Origin: Oscillospiraceae bacterium
Lineage (GTDB): Bacteria; Bacillota; Clostridia; Oscillospirales; Ruminococcaceae
Assembly: GCA_018380115.1 (NCBI GenBank)
Contig: JAGZUF010000001.1
Span: 124,001-188,000 of the forward strand
DNA length: 64,000 bases
Reading direction: 5' to 3'
Below, piece by piece: positions 40,690 through 48,444 of the stretch; within the stretch, counting starts at the first letter, position 1, and each line of letters starts with the position of its first letter. The notes below the pieces were generated by a model. The model saw nothing but the letters and a program-made list of their open reading frames with translations. It had not been told where the DNA came from and searched no databases. The translations under genes and the position numbers were made by a program.

Positions 40690-40928
40690 CAGTCAGGCCC
40701 CCGGCAAAGCCGAGGGCTTGCGTAAGCCCTGAATGGGCATCGTACCGGCAAGCCTCTCAAGAGGCATTGAAAAAATCCGCCGCCTGCATCACTTGCCCTG
40801 CGGCCCGTAAACGGGCGCCGTTTATCCAAGATTATCTTTCTGGCAATCGTAAAGAGTTGTTCATCTCTTCCCGCTTCGCCCGATGCCGGAAGCCAAAGCT
40901 TTTTTACTCTCCCCAGCTCTGCTGGGGG
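40690..40928 (+). repeat. Clear copy of the long hairpin-rich intergenic repeat
   Basis: It begins CAGTCAGGCCCCCGGCAAAG, passes GGGCTTGCGTAAGCCC, GGCAAGCCTCTCAAGAGGC, TGCATCACTTGCCCTGC, GCCCGTAAACGGGC, CCCGCTTCGCCCGATGCC and ends CTTTTTTACTCTCCCCAGC plus the complement GCTGGGGG. It lies between the convergent coaX and TPM genes. The 210 nt between coaX and the repeat are GC-rich with no gene. Confidence 0.85.
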
Positions 40929-40954
40929 CGTCATTCCCCTAAAGCATACAATAC

Positions 40955-41004
40955 AAAAAAGCCCCTGTATGGATGCAGTACCATACAGGGGCCCTCTGTT
41001 TTTT
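40955..41004 (+). terminator. Bidirectional terminator between coaX and the TPM operon
   Basis: AAGCCCCTGTATGG pairs with CCATACAGGGG around ATGCAGTA, with six A on one side and CTCTGTTTTTTG on the other, so it can serve both convergent units. Confidence 0.85.
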
Positions 41005-41016
41005 GAACAGGGCCGT

Positions 41017-41976
41017 TCAGTGCCCGCGCCCCGCGCCGCCGCCGCGGAAGCTGCCGCCACCGCCGCTGCGGAAGCCGCCGCCACCGAATGAGCCGCCCCC
41101 GCCGCCGCGGAAGCCGCCAAAGCCTCCAAAACCGCCGAACCCGCCGCCAAACGGCCCGCCCGGCCCGTCAAACGGGCCGCGCGGAGGCCTGGGCGGGCGC
41201 CTGCGGCGCGAGCCGTGCAAGGCGCTGCCCACGAACATGCCGGTGAGAAAATCCGCACCGGAGCTGCGGCGGTAATAGGGGTCGTAGGTGTAGCGCCTGC
41301 GCGGGCGCGCAGCACTTGACACCACACTGATGAGCACGATGACCACCACCAAAAACACAAGCAGGCCCACCAGGGTAAGCACGCCGAAGCCGCTTTCCCT
41401 TTCAGGCTGGGGCCGAGGCGGCGGCGCCGCGGCGCCGCCGCCCTGCACCACGCCTGCGCTGCCGGTGACGCCGTAAATGGCGCACACCTCATCGTACAGC
41501 GCTTCAAACGTTTTCTGCACGCCGGCGTCGTAGCTGCCTGCGGCAAAATCCGGCTCAAGGTATTCGTTCAGGATGCGGCTGAGCGTCGTGGTGGGAAGCG
41601 CTTTCTCCAGCCCGGAGCCCTGTATGCACTGATAATCCTCGTCCCCGACAGACAGCAGCAAAAGCACGCCGTTGTTCTCTGAGGCAGAGCCGATGCCCCA
41701 GCTGTTTGCCAGTTCATAGGCATATTCCTCCGTGGTCATTCGGCCGGTGCTCTGCACTGTTACCACCACGATTTGTGCGCCGCTGGCATTATACAAAATG
41801 TCATTTTTGTTTATAATATCACTTTCTGTTGTTTCCGAAAGGACATCTGCGCCGTCGTAAACGTAAAAATCCGACGTAGGGGTAATATCCACCTCGGCAA
41901 ATGCGGGGAATGCCGCCAGCACCGCTGCCAGCAGCACGGCCAGCACTGCTATTTTTTTCAAAAAAAAGCGTCTCAT
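41017..41976 (-). CDS. TPM domain protein (YgcG-like) with Gly-rich tail
   Basis: A 319-residue exported membrane protein. It has a signal peptide (1-27), a TPM domain (about 35-165: FYVYDGADVLSET, GAQIVVVTVQSTG, WGIGSASENNGVLLLLSV, Q.GSGLE), a transmembrane helix at about 200-225 (FGVLTLVGLLVFLVVVIVLI), a basic stretch and a C-terminal tail of Gly/Phe/Arg repeats (GGFGGFGGF, GGGGSF). TPM proteins act in photosystem repair or are uncharacterised envelope proteins in Firmicutes. It is last in the xpaC-telA-lemA-TPM operon, 32 nt after lemA. TPM and LemA proteins are often paired. Confidence 0.9.
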   Translation of the reverse strand: MRRFFLKKIAVLAVLLAAVLAAFPAFAEVDITPTSDFYVYDGADVLSETTESDIINKNDILYNASGAQIVVVTVQSTGRMTTEEYAYELANSWGIGSASENNGVLLLLSVGDEDYQCIQGSGLEKALPTTTLSRILNEYLEPDFAAGSYDAGVQKTFEALYDEVCAIYGVTGSAGVVQGGGAAAPPPRPQPERESGFGVLTLVGLLVFLVVVIVLISVVSSAARPRRRYTYDPYYRRSSGADFLTGMFVGSALHGSRRRRPPRPPRGPFDGPGGPFGGGFGGFGGFGGFRGGGGGSFGGGGFRSGGGGSFRGGGAGRGH

Positions 41977-42008
41977 CCTGCGTCCCCCTTCCTGTTCTGC
42001 GCACTGCA

Positions 42009-42548
42009 TCAGGCCATGGCCTGCATCTCCACACCGGCCAGCTTCGCCAGAAGCGAAGCCGGAAAGCCCTCCAGCGTTTTTTCTACAGCCTGCGCATAGG
42101 TGTTATACTGCTCCATAGAATGTGAGAGAATGTCTGTGCGGCTGACAAATTCGCTCCACGCAAGCTGGGCGGCGCTTTTCTGCGGGTCCCGCGCAGCCTG
42201 AGGCAGCGCGTTGTACACAATGCCCACGGCTGTTTCCAGCTTGGTGCCTGCAGCATATTTTTCACCTGGGCTGCCGGCAGCCTGGCTTTCCGCCAGGGCG
42301 GCAGCAGCCGTCTGCACCTTGGCGTCGGCCTCGCCAAGCTCCTGCCCGGCAATGCCCAGAATGGTCTGCGCAGCAGTCTCACGCGCTGTAAAGTCTGCCG
42401 CCATGTTCTGCTGGTAGTAATCCAGCGCCACGTCGGCCACACCGCGCACCTTGGCCGTGCCAATGCCCAGCACACCCACCAGCACGGCCGCTGCCAGCAC
42501 CAGCCACGCCACGGGGCGGTTTTCTTTCAGGGTCCGTTTTGTATCCAT
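42009..42548 (-). CDS. lemA: LemA family protein
   Basis: A 179-residue protein with one N-terminal membrane helix (about 13-33) and a helical LemA-type bundle outside or in the periplasm-like space: VRGVADVALDYYQQNMAAD, TRETA-like FTARETAAQTIL and a C-terminal ...FPASLLAKLAGVEM that matches the family ending. LemA function is unknown; it is membrane-linked and often encoded beside TPM proteins, as here. Confidence 0.85.
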   Translation of the reverse strand: MDTKRTLKENRPVAWLVLAAAVLVGVLGIGTAKVRGVADVALDYYQQNMAADFTARETAAQTILGIAGQELGEADAKVQTAAAALAESQAAGSPGEKYAAGTKLETAVGIVYNALPQAARDPQKSAAQLAWSEFVSRTDILSHSMEQYNTYAQAVEKTLEGFPASLLAKLAGVEMQAMA

Positions 42549-42575
42549 TGCTTCATGCTCCTTTGCAGGGCGCCA

Positions 42576-43787
42576 TCATTTCGCCATTTCGAGCAGCTTT
42601 GCCTTCAGCTCACCCTCAATGCGCCCCAGCTCTGCCTCGGCGGCCACGCGCTTGGCGCGCCCCTCTGTCTGTATCTTCACCACTTCGTCCAGCGTTTCAA
42701 TCAGGCTGCGGTTGGTCTGCTGCAGGGTCTCAATATCCACAATGCCGCGCTCCGACTCCCTCGCGGCCTCAATGGTGCCCTGCTTGAGGGCCGCGGCGTT
42801 CTTTTTCAGCAGCTCGTTTGTCATATCCGTCACGGCGCGCTGCGCGTCAATAGCCTGCTGCGAATGTGCAAGGCCCAGCGCAAGCACCATCTGGCTCTTC
42901 CACAGAGGGATGGTGTTCACAATGGACGTCTGTATCTTTTCCGCCATCATAGTGTCGTTGGATTGGATGAGGCGGATTTGCGGCGACATCTGCACCGAGA
43001 TATTGCGCGTCAGCTCCAGGTCGTACAGCTTTTTCTCAAAGCGGGTGCACTGGTCCTCCAAATCCTTCGCAGCCTGGGCGTCTTCAGGCAGGCCGCTTTT
43101 TTGGGCCTTCTCCACCAGCCGGGGCAGCTCTTCGGCGCGCACCTGCTCCAGCTTTTTCTTGCCCGCAATGATATACATGGTAAGCTCTTTGAAGTACACC
43201 AGGTTGCGCTCGTACATGGTGTCCAGCATGGAGATATCTTTCAAAAGCTGCACCTGATGGTCCTGCAGCATGCCTTCTATTTTATCCACGTTCGTCTCGG
43301 CCTTCGAATAGCGCAGCTTCAATTCCTCCACCTGGTTGCCCGCCTTCTTGAACCAGCCGAAGATGCCCTTGGGCTGTTCGGCCGTGGCGTCGAAGCCCTT
43401 CAGCTCGGTGATAAGGCCGGTAACCATATCGCCCACCTCGCCCAAATCCTTCGTGCGGATATTCTCCAGCGCAGAGGTGGAAAAATCGGCCACCTTTTTC
43501 TGGCTGGCCGCGCCGTACTGCAATATCTGGGTAGAGTTCGAAAGGTCTATCTTCTTTGCAAAATCCTCCACCTGCTGCTTTTCCTCGGCGGAAAGGCCGC
43601 TCTCTTCGGCAAGGGCGTCCGCGCCGCGCGGCTTCAGGGCTTCGGCGGCCTGCGTCTGCCCATCGGGCTGGGCGGGTGCCTCCTGCTCCAGCGCAAGGCC
43701 CGGGGCCGCGGGTGCCTCCTGCTCCAGCGTGAGGCTGGGGGCGGCGGGCTCGTCAAGCGTCAGGTTTGGGGTGATGTTATCTGTCAT
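42576..43787 (-). CDS. telA: TelA/KlaA family toxic anion resistance protein
   Basis: A 403-residue helical cytoplasmic protein of the TelA family, linked to tellurite, lantibiotic and cell-wall antibiotic tolerance in Firmicutes. Family stretches are IDLSNSTQILQYGAASQKKV, MLDTMYERNLVYFKELTMYI, RNISVQMSPQIRLIQSND and SIVNTIPLWKSQMVLALG. The N-terminal 45 residues are an acidic repeat: LTLDEPAAP, LTLEQEAPAAP and LALEQEAPAQP. It follows xpaC with an 87-nt gap and precedes lemA by 27 nt. Confidence 0.95.
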   Translation of the reverse strand: MTDNITPNLTLDEPAAPSLTLEQEAPAAPGLALEQEAPAQPDGQTQAAEALKPRGADALAEESGLSAEEKQQVEDFAKKIDLSNSTQILQYGAASQKKVADFSTSALENIRTKDLGEVGDMVTGLITELKGFDATAEQPKGIFGWFKKAGNQVEELKLRYSKAETNVDKIEGMLQDHQVQLLKDISMLDTMYERNLVYFKELTMYIIAGKKKLEQVRAEELPRLVEKAQKSGLPEDAQAAKDLEDQCTRFEKKLYDLELTRNISVQMSPQIRLIQSNDTMMAEKIQTSIVNTIPLWKSQMVLALGLAHSQQAIDAQRAVTDMTNELLKKNAAALKQGTIEAARESERGIVDIETLQQTNRSLIETLDEVVKIQTEGRAKRVAAEAELGRIEGELKAKLLEMAK

Positions 43788-43874
43788 GGTGCATCGGTTC
43801 CTTTCTCGAAAATTTCAAAAGCAGGCCGCCGGGCGCGCCCGTGCGGCAGTGTCTGCGTGCATGTTCTGCACTTT

Positions 43875-44609
43875 TTACAGTGTCAGCGTGGGGCCGCCGT
43901 CCGGCTCCCCGGCGCCAAGGTCTGCCGCCCCGCCGGCCAGCTGCGCCTTCAGCCCCTCGTCCACAAGGCCGTCGCCGCGCGCAATGCCGTCCAGCACCTT
44001 CAAATCTGTGCTCACGTCCAGCGCCTCGCCCGAAAACAGGGCATCCAACTGGCTTTCAAAGGCCGTTGCAATGGTATCTGCATTCTTTTTCACCTCGGCC
44101 ATCAGCGCCTGCGCATTCTGCCCCTTTGCGCCGGAGGTGTCCAGCCTTGCGTAGGTGGTAAGCACCTTTACCGCAGTGGGCAGGTAATAGGCCGTGAATT
44201 TGCGGATATCTTTTGCCTTGGCAGGCGCCTTGGCAACCTCGGCCAGAATGGCGCGGCCTGCCTGCTCCATACGGTCCATGGCGGCAGAGAGCCCGGCGTC
44301 CTCAATGGCCTCGTTCAGGCGGGCAATGGAGTCCACATTCCTCTGGGCCGTTTGCAGCAGCTGGTCCACCTCCTGCGCGCCCGTGGCATATACGGCGGCC
44401 GGGGCGTCCACCAGCACGGTGCGCGGGCGAAACAGCTTCTGGCCCAGCACATAGGCAGCCGCTGCAATAAGGGCGGCGGCAACCAGCGCCCACAGCCGGT
44501 AGATGGGCAGTGCCAGCGCGCAAAGCAGAAACGCGCCCGCGGCAAGGTAGATGGGCAGCGCAGAGGGTATCTTCTTTTCCACCTTTGCGCTGCGGCTGTT
44601 TTGTTCCAT
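43875..44609 (-). CDS. xpaC: XpaC-like 5-bromo-4-chloroindolyl phosphate hydrolysis family protein
   Basis: A 244-residue protein with two N-terminal membrane helices (about 18-35 and 40-56) and a long helical cytoplasmic part: QEVDQLLQTAQRNVDSIARL, FTAYYLPTAVKVLTTYARLD and NADTIATAFESQLDALF. These match the XpaC family, named for a phosphatase phenotype in Bacillus but of unknown biochemical role. In Bacillus xpaC is paired with a telA homologue (yaaN); the same pairing heads this four-gene operon. Confidence 0.88.
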   Translation of the reverse strand: MEQNSRSAKVEKKIPSALPIYLAAGAFLLCALALPIYRLWALVAAALIAAAAYVLGQKLFRPRTVLVDAPAAVYATGAQEVDQLLQTAQRNVDSIARLNEAIEDAGLSAAMDRMEQAGRAILAEVAKAPAKAKDIRKFTAYYLPTAVKVLTTYARLDTSGAKGQNAQALMAEVKKNADTIATAFESQLDALFSGEALDVSTDLKVLDGIARGDGLVDEGLKAQLAGGAADLGAGEPDGGPTLTL

Positions 44610-44764
44610 AGATAAGATCCTGTCCTTTACTCAGTATTCGCATACGGGCTTTCCCGCAGCGGGGCGCGCCTTATGCGAACGCGCCCTTCCCCGCGGGGAA
44701 AGGCGCGCAGCCAAAGCGCCCCGGCCGCGCGGCAGGCAGCCGCGCGGCATGCGGGCGTGTAGTA

Positions 44765-45349
44765 TCATTCGTTGGCTACGGGCTCTTCGGCAGTGCCCTC
44801 GCCCGTAATGCCGGACACGGAGAACTTGCCCGAAAGCTTATAGCGGGGCACGTCGCTGTAGCCGAAGCTCAGCCGGTAAGACGCGCCGGCCTCCAGCCCG
44901 CTGAAGGTGTAGCTCTGGGGCGTGTCATCCGCCACAAAGTGCACGGTGCCCACATACTGTGTCTCGCCGCTGCCCTGTTTCCACAAATCAAAATAGGCGT
45001 CCGTCCACTGGGTATCCACGCCGTCCGTCCACAGCGAAGCCTGCACCGTCACGGTGACAGAGCCGTTCTGCACAAAATAGCCCGTGGTGTTGTAGTTCGT
45101 CAGGGTAAAGGCGCCGTACAGGGTGTCGCCCGATGCCTGGGTGGCAATGCGGCCCGCCTCTTCGGGCACGGTAAAGCCCTCCGGCAGGCTGACGCTTCCG
45201 CCCGCCTCTGCCTTTATCTGGTCATCCTCGGCCACATCCTCCCCGTCGCCGCCGGACGACGAGCTGCACGCGGCAAGCGAAAGACAAAGTGCCAGGGCAA
45301 GGCAAAGGGCCAGCAGAGCAAGCAGCCGTTTCAAAACGCTGTGTTTCAT
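44765..45349 (-). CDS. Putative lipoprotein, unknown function
   Basis: A 194-residue secreted protein. A signal of about 26 residues (LLALLALCLALALCLS) ends in the lipobox LAAC, followed by SSSSGGDGED. The mature part is beta-rich (GAFTLTNYNTTGYFVQ, VTVTVQASLW, QSYTFSGLEAGASYRLSFGY) and looks like one immunoglobulin- or fibronectin-like domain. No family is recognised. GGAGG lies 9 nt upstream of the chosen ATG. It is divergent from the metallo-hydrolase gene. The 155 nt between it and xpaC hold short GC hairpins only. Confidence 0.8.
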   Translation of the reverse strand: MKHSVLKRLLALLALCLALALCLSLAACSSSSGGDGEDVAEDDQIKAEAGGSVSLPEGFTVPEEAGRIATQASGDTLYGAFTLTNYNTTGYFVQNGSVTVTVQASLWTDGVDTQWTDAYFDLWKQGSGETQYVGTVHFVADDTPQSYTFSGLEAGASYRLSFGYSDVPRYKLSGKFSVSGITGEGTAEEPVANE

Positions 45350-45455
45350 CAAAAGTTTCCTCCGGTTTTTGACTTTTCTATCAAAAGGCGCTACAATAAC
45401 ATATATCCTGTGCGCACGGCGCCCTTTTGGATATCTTCTGGTGCTGTCGAGGCAT

Positions 45456-45484
45456 ATTATACTACATCCCATGCGAATATACAA
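45456..45484 (-). promoter_or_regulatory. Promoter of the lipoprotein gene
   Basis: On the minus strand TTGTAT (45479-45484), a 17-bp spacer and TATAAT (45456-45461), about 107 nt before the ATG. Confidence 0.7.
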
Positions 45485-45531
45485 ATAGAAAACGCCGCAA
45501 AAAACGTAACATTTCTGTAAGGAGCTGTTTT

Positions 45532-46197
45532 ATGGACCCCCTCTCATCTGTCCGCTTTGTAAAACACGGCTGCATCTGCTTTGAAGTGGACGACGTCGTG
45601 GTGTATGTGGACCCGTACCTTGTTCCGGATTCCCCGCACGATGCGGACCTCGTCATCATTACGCACCCGCACGGCGACCATTTTTCCCCTGAAGATATCG
45701 CCAGGGTGAAGAAGGACGACACCTGCTATGTCTCTACGCTCAGCGTGGGCGCCATGCTGATGGAGGCCTTTGACATCAACCCCGACTATTTCACCTCTGT
45801 GAGCGCGGGCTCGCCCTCGGCCGTGTTTGAATGCGGCGCCATGGTGACGCCCGTGGTGGCGGAAAACAAAAACCACCCTGCCGGGTTCGGCTTTGGGCTG
45901 CTTTTGAACCTGGGAGGCGTGCGGTATTACATTTCCGGTGACACCGACGTGCTGGATGAGGACGTTGCGTGCGATGTGCTGTTCGTGTGCTGTGACGGCG
46001 TGTGGAACATGCCGGATTTTGAAACGCGCATCCCCGCCGAGCTTGAAAAAATGGAGCATAAGCCCGGCCTTGTGGTGCCGTACCACTATGCCGAGGAGGA
46101 AAACCCCGGCACCGGCGGCAATGGGAAAAAGCTGTGTGCTGTCCTGCGTGAAAAAGGCTATGCATGTGAAGAGTGGAAAGATTCCATCTTCCGCTAA
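45532..46197 (+). CDS. Metallo-beta-lactamase-fold hydrolase (UlaG-like)
   Basis: A 221-residue cytoplasmic MBL-fold protein close to the UlaG/YtkL-type branch. The metal motif is THPHGDHFS (HxHxDH), with further ligands likely in NHPAGFGFG and the aspartate of ISGDTDV. The C-terminal histidine is in VVPYHY. The substrate is unknown; UlaG-like proteins include lactonases and phosphodiesterases. The ATG at 45532 follows AAGGAG by 8 nt. Confidence 0.92.
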   Translation: MDPLSSVRFVKHGCICFEVDDVVVYVDPYLVPDSPHDADLVIITHPHGDHFSPEDIARVKKDDTCYVSTLSVGAMLMEAFDINPDYFTSVSAGSPSAVFECGAMVTPVVAENKNHPAGFGFGLLLNLGGVRYYISGDTDVLDEDVACDVLFVCCDGVWNMPDFETRIPAELEKMEHKPGLVVPYHYAEEENPGTGGNGKKLCAVLREKGYACEEWKDSIFR

Positions 46198-46291
46198 AGC
46201 CGTATACGCCATATAAAACAGTATGCCCCGCTTTGGCCGGGGCAGGGCAAAAAAGCAGGCGTTTTGCCTTTATAGTTCCGGCATATCATGT

Positions 46292-46340
46292 AAAAAAATC
46301 CCCCATGGCGGGCCTTGTGGCCGCTATGGGGGATTTTTTC
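46292..46340 (+). terminator. Bidirectional terminator after the MBL-fold gene
   Basis: AAAAAAATCCCCCATGGCGG pairs with CCGCTATGGGGGATTTTTT around GCCTTGTG. Confidence 0.9.
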
Positions 46341-46384
46341 TTCTTGATTTCGGACCCCAGCGCCTGTTCCGGTTAAAGATACCG

Positions 46385-46532
46385 CGCAAAAAGCTTTCGC
46401 TTCCTTCAGCAAGCGGAGTAAGCTGCCGAAAGAAACCGCCCGAAAACCGGAAGGCTTTCGTTAAAACGGTAAGCCACCCATTTCCGTGCTGCGGGGCAGG
46501 TGATGCAGATGAAATCAACTCCGCCTCTTGTG
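46385..46532 (-). repeat. Diverged, shortened copy of the intergenic repeat
   Basis: On the minus strand it keeps CAAGAGGCGGAG, CTGCATCACCTGCCCCGC, an ACGAAAGCCTTCCGG and GGAAGCGAAAGCTTTTTGCG, in the order of the clear copies, but the first hairpin is missing. It lies between convergent genes; edges are approximate. Confidence 0.45.
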
Positions 46533-46623
46533 CATGCCGCACATTTTATGTATGGGTTGGGGCTGCATGCAGCGCCGCGGGGCTTTTTCCTTTTCCATGC
46601 AAAAATGGGGTATTCCCTTTTTC

Positions 46624-47889
46624 TCACGCCGCGTGCTGGCGCAGGGCCTCTGCCTCCTGTGCGGCAAGCTGGGCGTACTCGGGGTTATCAAACAGGCTGG
46701 CATAGCGGTACAGTGCATAGCCGTCTGCCCCGGCGCCCTCCAGTGTGCCCAGCATATCGGCAAGGTTGTGGCCGCTCTCCCACTCCTGCGTTTCGGCGCT
46801 GGAGCCGTCGCCCGCGCCGATGCGCCATGCGCCTAGGCCGAAAGCCAGCGCCACACTTTCGCTGCGCGGCATGGCCAGCCATTCCGCCACGATGTTTTCG
46901 AAAGCGAACCGGTCTGAGCCGCTTTGCAGGCGGAAATCGTAGCCCCAGTACACCTGCGGCATCACATAATCCACATAGCCCGGTGTGGAAAGCCACAGCT
47001 CCACATCGCTATACTGAACGTTGTAATTATTGTCGTTATTACCCTGTGGACTTATCCCAAACACCACGGTGCGCCCGGCCTCGGCCGCGGCCGCGTGCAC
47101 GGTGTCATACACGCTTTTGACCAGCGTGTTCACATTCTGGCGCCGCCATTCCGCCAAAGAGAGGCCGCCGCCCAGCGCGGCATATTCCTGCGCATCAAAC
47201 GCTTCCTCTGTGGTGGGATAAAAATAGTCGTCGAACTGGATGCCGTCCACGGCGTAGTTTTTCACAATCTCCTCCACACCCTTGCAGATATAGGCCTGCA
47301 CATCCGGGTTCGAGGGCTCCAGATAAGCGCCGCCCGCCGCCTGCTTCACCCATTCGGGGTGGGTGTTCTCCAGGCTGTTTTCGGCCAGGTTGGGCGGGCG
47401 CGTCTCGTTCAGGCGCACGCGGTAGGGGTTTACCCACGCCTCGAAGGCAAGGCCCTTTTCATGCGCGCGGGCAATGAATATTTCCAGCGGGTCAAAGCCG
47501 GGGGCCTGCCCCTGTGTGCCCGTCACCACATGGCTCCATGGAAACAGCTCGCTCTCATAGGTGGCGTCTGCAAAGGGGCGCACCTGCACGGTGATGCAGT
47601 TCAGCCCAAGCGAGACGCAGTTGTCCAGCACAGCGTCCACACTGGCGGTGAAGGCCCCGGCGCTGGAGGTATCCAGCATGGGCCATTCCAGATAGCTGAA
47701 CCACATGCTGCGGTAGCGCATGGGCTGCGCCGTTTCAGCCCCCTGTGCGCTGCCCATGCCGGAGGGCACGCTTGTAAAATCCTGCTTTGGGGCGCTGTGC
47801 GAGGGCGCCGCCCCGCCCGGCCCGGCGCAGGCCGAAAGCCCCAGCGCACAGGCCAGCGCCAGCGCCGCCAGCTTTTTCATTTTTGTCAT
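46624..47889 (-). CDS. GH10-like (GHL10/DUF187) family lipoprotein
   Basis: A 421-residue exported protein of the glycosyl-hydrolase-like 10 family, thought to act on cell-wall or other polysaccharides. A signal with lipobox LSAC (19-22) and a short linker precede a TIM-barrel domain: RSMWFSYLEWPML, LNCITVQVRPFADA, FEAWVNPYRVRLN, VDGIQFDDYFYPT, VFGISPQGNN, YVDYVMPQVYWGYD and a final ALYRYASLF. The acidic FDDY motif fits the catalytic region. The start at 47889 follows AAGGGGG by 8 nt. Confidence 0.92.
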   Translation of the reverse strand: MTKMKKLAALALACALGLSACAGPGGAAPSHSAPKQDFTSVPSGMGSAQGAETAQPMRYRSMWFSYLEWPMLDTSSAGAFTASVDAVLDNCVSLGLNCITVQVRPFADATYESELFPWSHVVTGTQGQAPGFDPLEIFIARAHEKGLAFEAWVNPYRVRLNETRPPNLAENSLENTHPEWVKQAAGGAYLEPSNPDVQAYICKGVEEIVKNYAVDGIQFDDYFYPTTEEAFDAQEYAALGGGLSLAEWRRQNVNTLVKSVYDTVHAAAAEAGRTVVFGISPQGNNDNNYNVQYSDVELWLSTPGYVDYVMPQVYWGYDFRLQSGSDRFAFENIVAEWLAMPRSESVALAFGLGAWRIGAGDGSSAETQEWESGHNLADMLGTLEGAGADGYALYRYASLFDNPEYAQLAAQEAEALRQHAA

Positions 47890-47937
47890 GGCCGTGTCCC
47901 CCTTGTCCACAAATCCATATGCGGGCGGCCCGGCCGC

Positions 47938-48444
47938 TTATTCCACTTTTCCGGCGCCGTGCTTTTCACGCCCGGCCAGCGCAGCGCAAAGCAGAAGCTG
48001 GGAAAGCGCAATCACCACGGCCAACACGCCCTTGAACATTGCCTCCAGCGGGACAAAGCTGAAGACAAGCTGCACGCCGCCCGCCAGCATCACCAGAAAC
48101 GAGAGCGTGCGCAGGCTGTCGCCCTCTTTTGCCGCGGCCATAAAGTGCGGCACGGCGAACACGGGCCATGCCAGCGCGCCGCCCAGCTTCTGCGGCACAC
48201 CGGGGAAAAAATATACAAGCTGCAAAAGAAGCGCGGCCAGCGCCGCCTTGCCCTCAAGCGTTTTCACTCCTTCGCCTGCCGCCAGCAGCAGAAACATGGC
48301 CCCGGCCAGAATGGCGGAAACCGTGAACAGGAGATCGAAGTAATAGCCCGGCAGATACAGCGCCGCCCCGGCCAAGGCCAGCGCCGCCGAGCACCCGCCC
48401 ACGATGTAATATGTCTTTTTTGTGGCCGTCAGTTTGAAGTTCAT
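47938..48444 (-). CDS. Small membrane protein, unknown function
   Basis: A 168-residue protein with five or six predicted membrane helices (from YIVGGCSAALALAGAALYL to LAVVIALSQLLLCAALAG) and almost no soluble part. I do not recognise a family. Its ATG overlaps the stop of the MFS gene (ATGA), so the two are translationally coupled and may work together. It ends 49 nt before the GH10-like gene. Confidence 0.75.
   Translation of the reverse strand: MNFKLTATKKTYYIVGGCSAALALAGAALYLPGYYFDLLFTVSAILAGAMFLLLAAGEGVKTLEGKAALAALLLQLVYFFPGVPQKLGGALAWPVFAVPHFMAAAKEGDSLRTLSFLVMLAGGVQLVFSFVPLEAMFKGVLAVVIALSQLLLCAALAGREKHGAGKVE

Noticed and set aside
41020..41215. GC-rich tandem repeats at the end of the TPM gene as a CRISPR or satellite
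   Set aside because: They are codon-level Gly/Phe/Arg repeats of a low-complexity protein tail; spacing is irregular and no spacers exist.
42555..44615. 686-codon plus-strand frame opposite telA and xpaC
   Set aside because: Antisense shadow of two conserved genes; no domain and no start signal.
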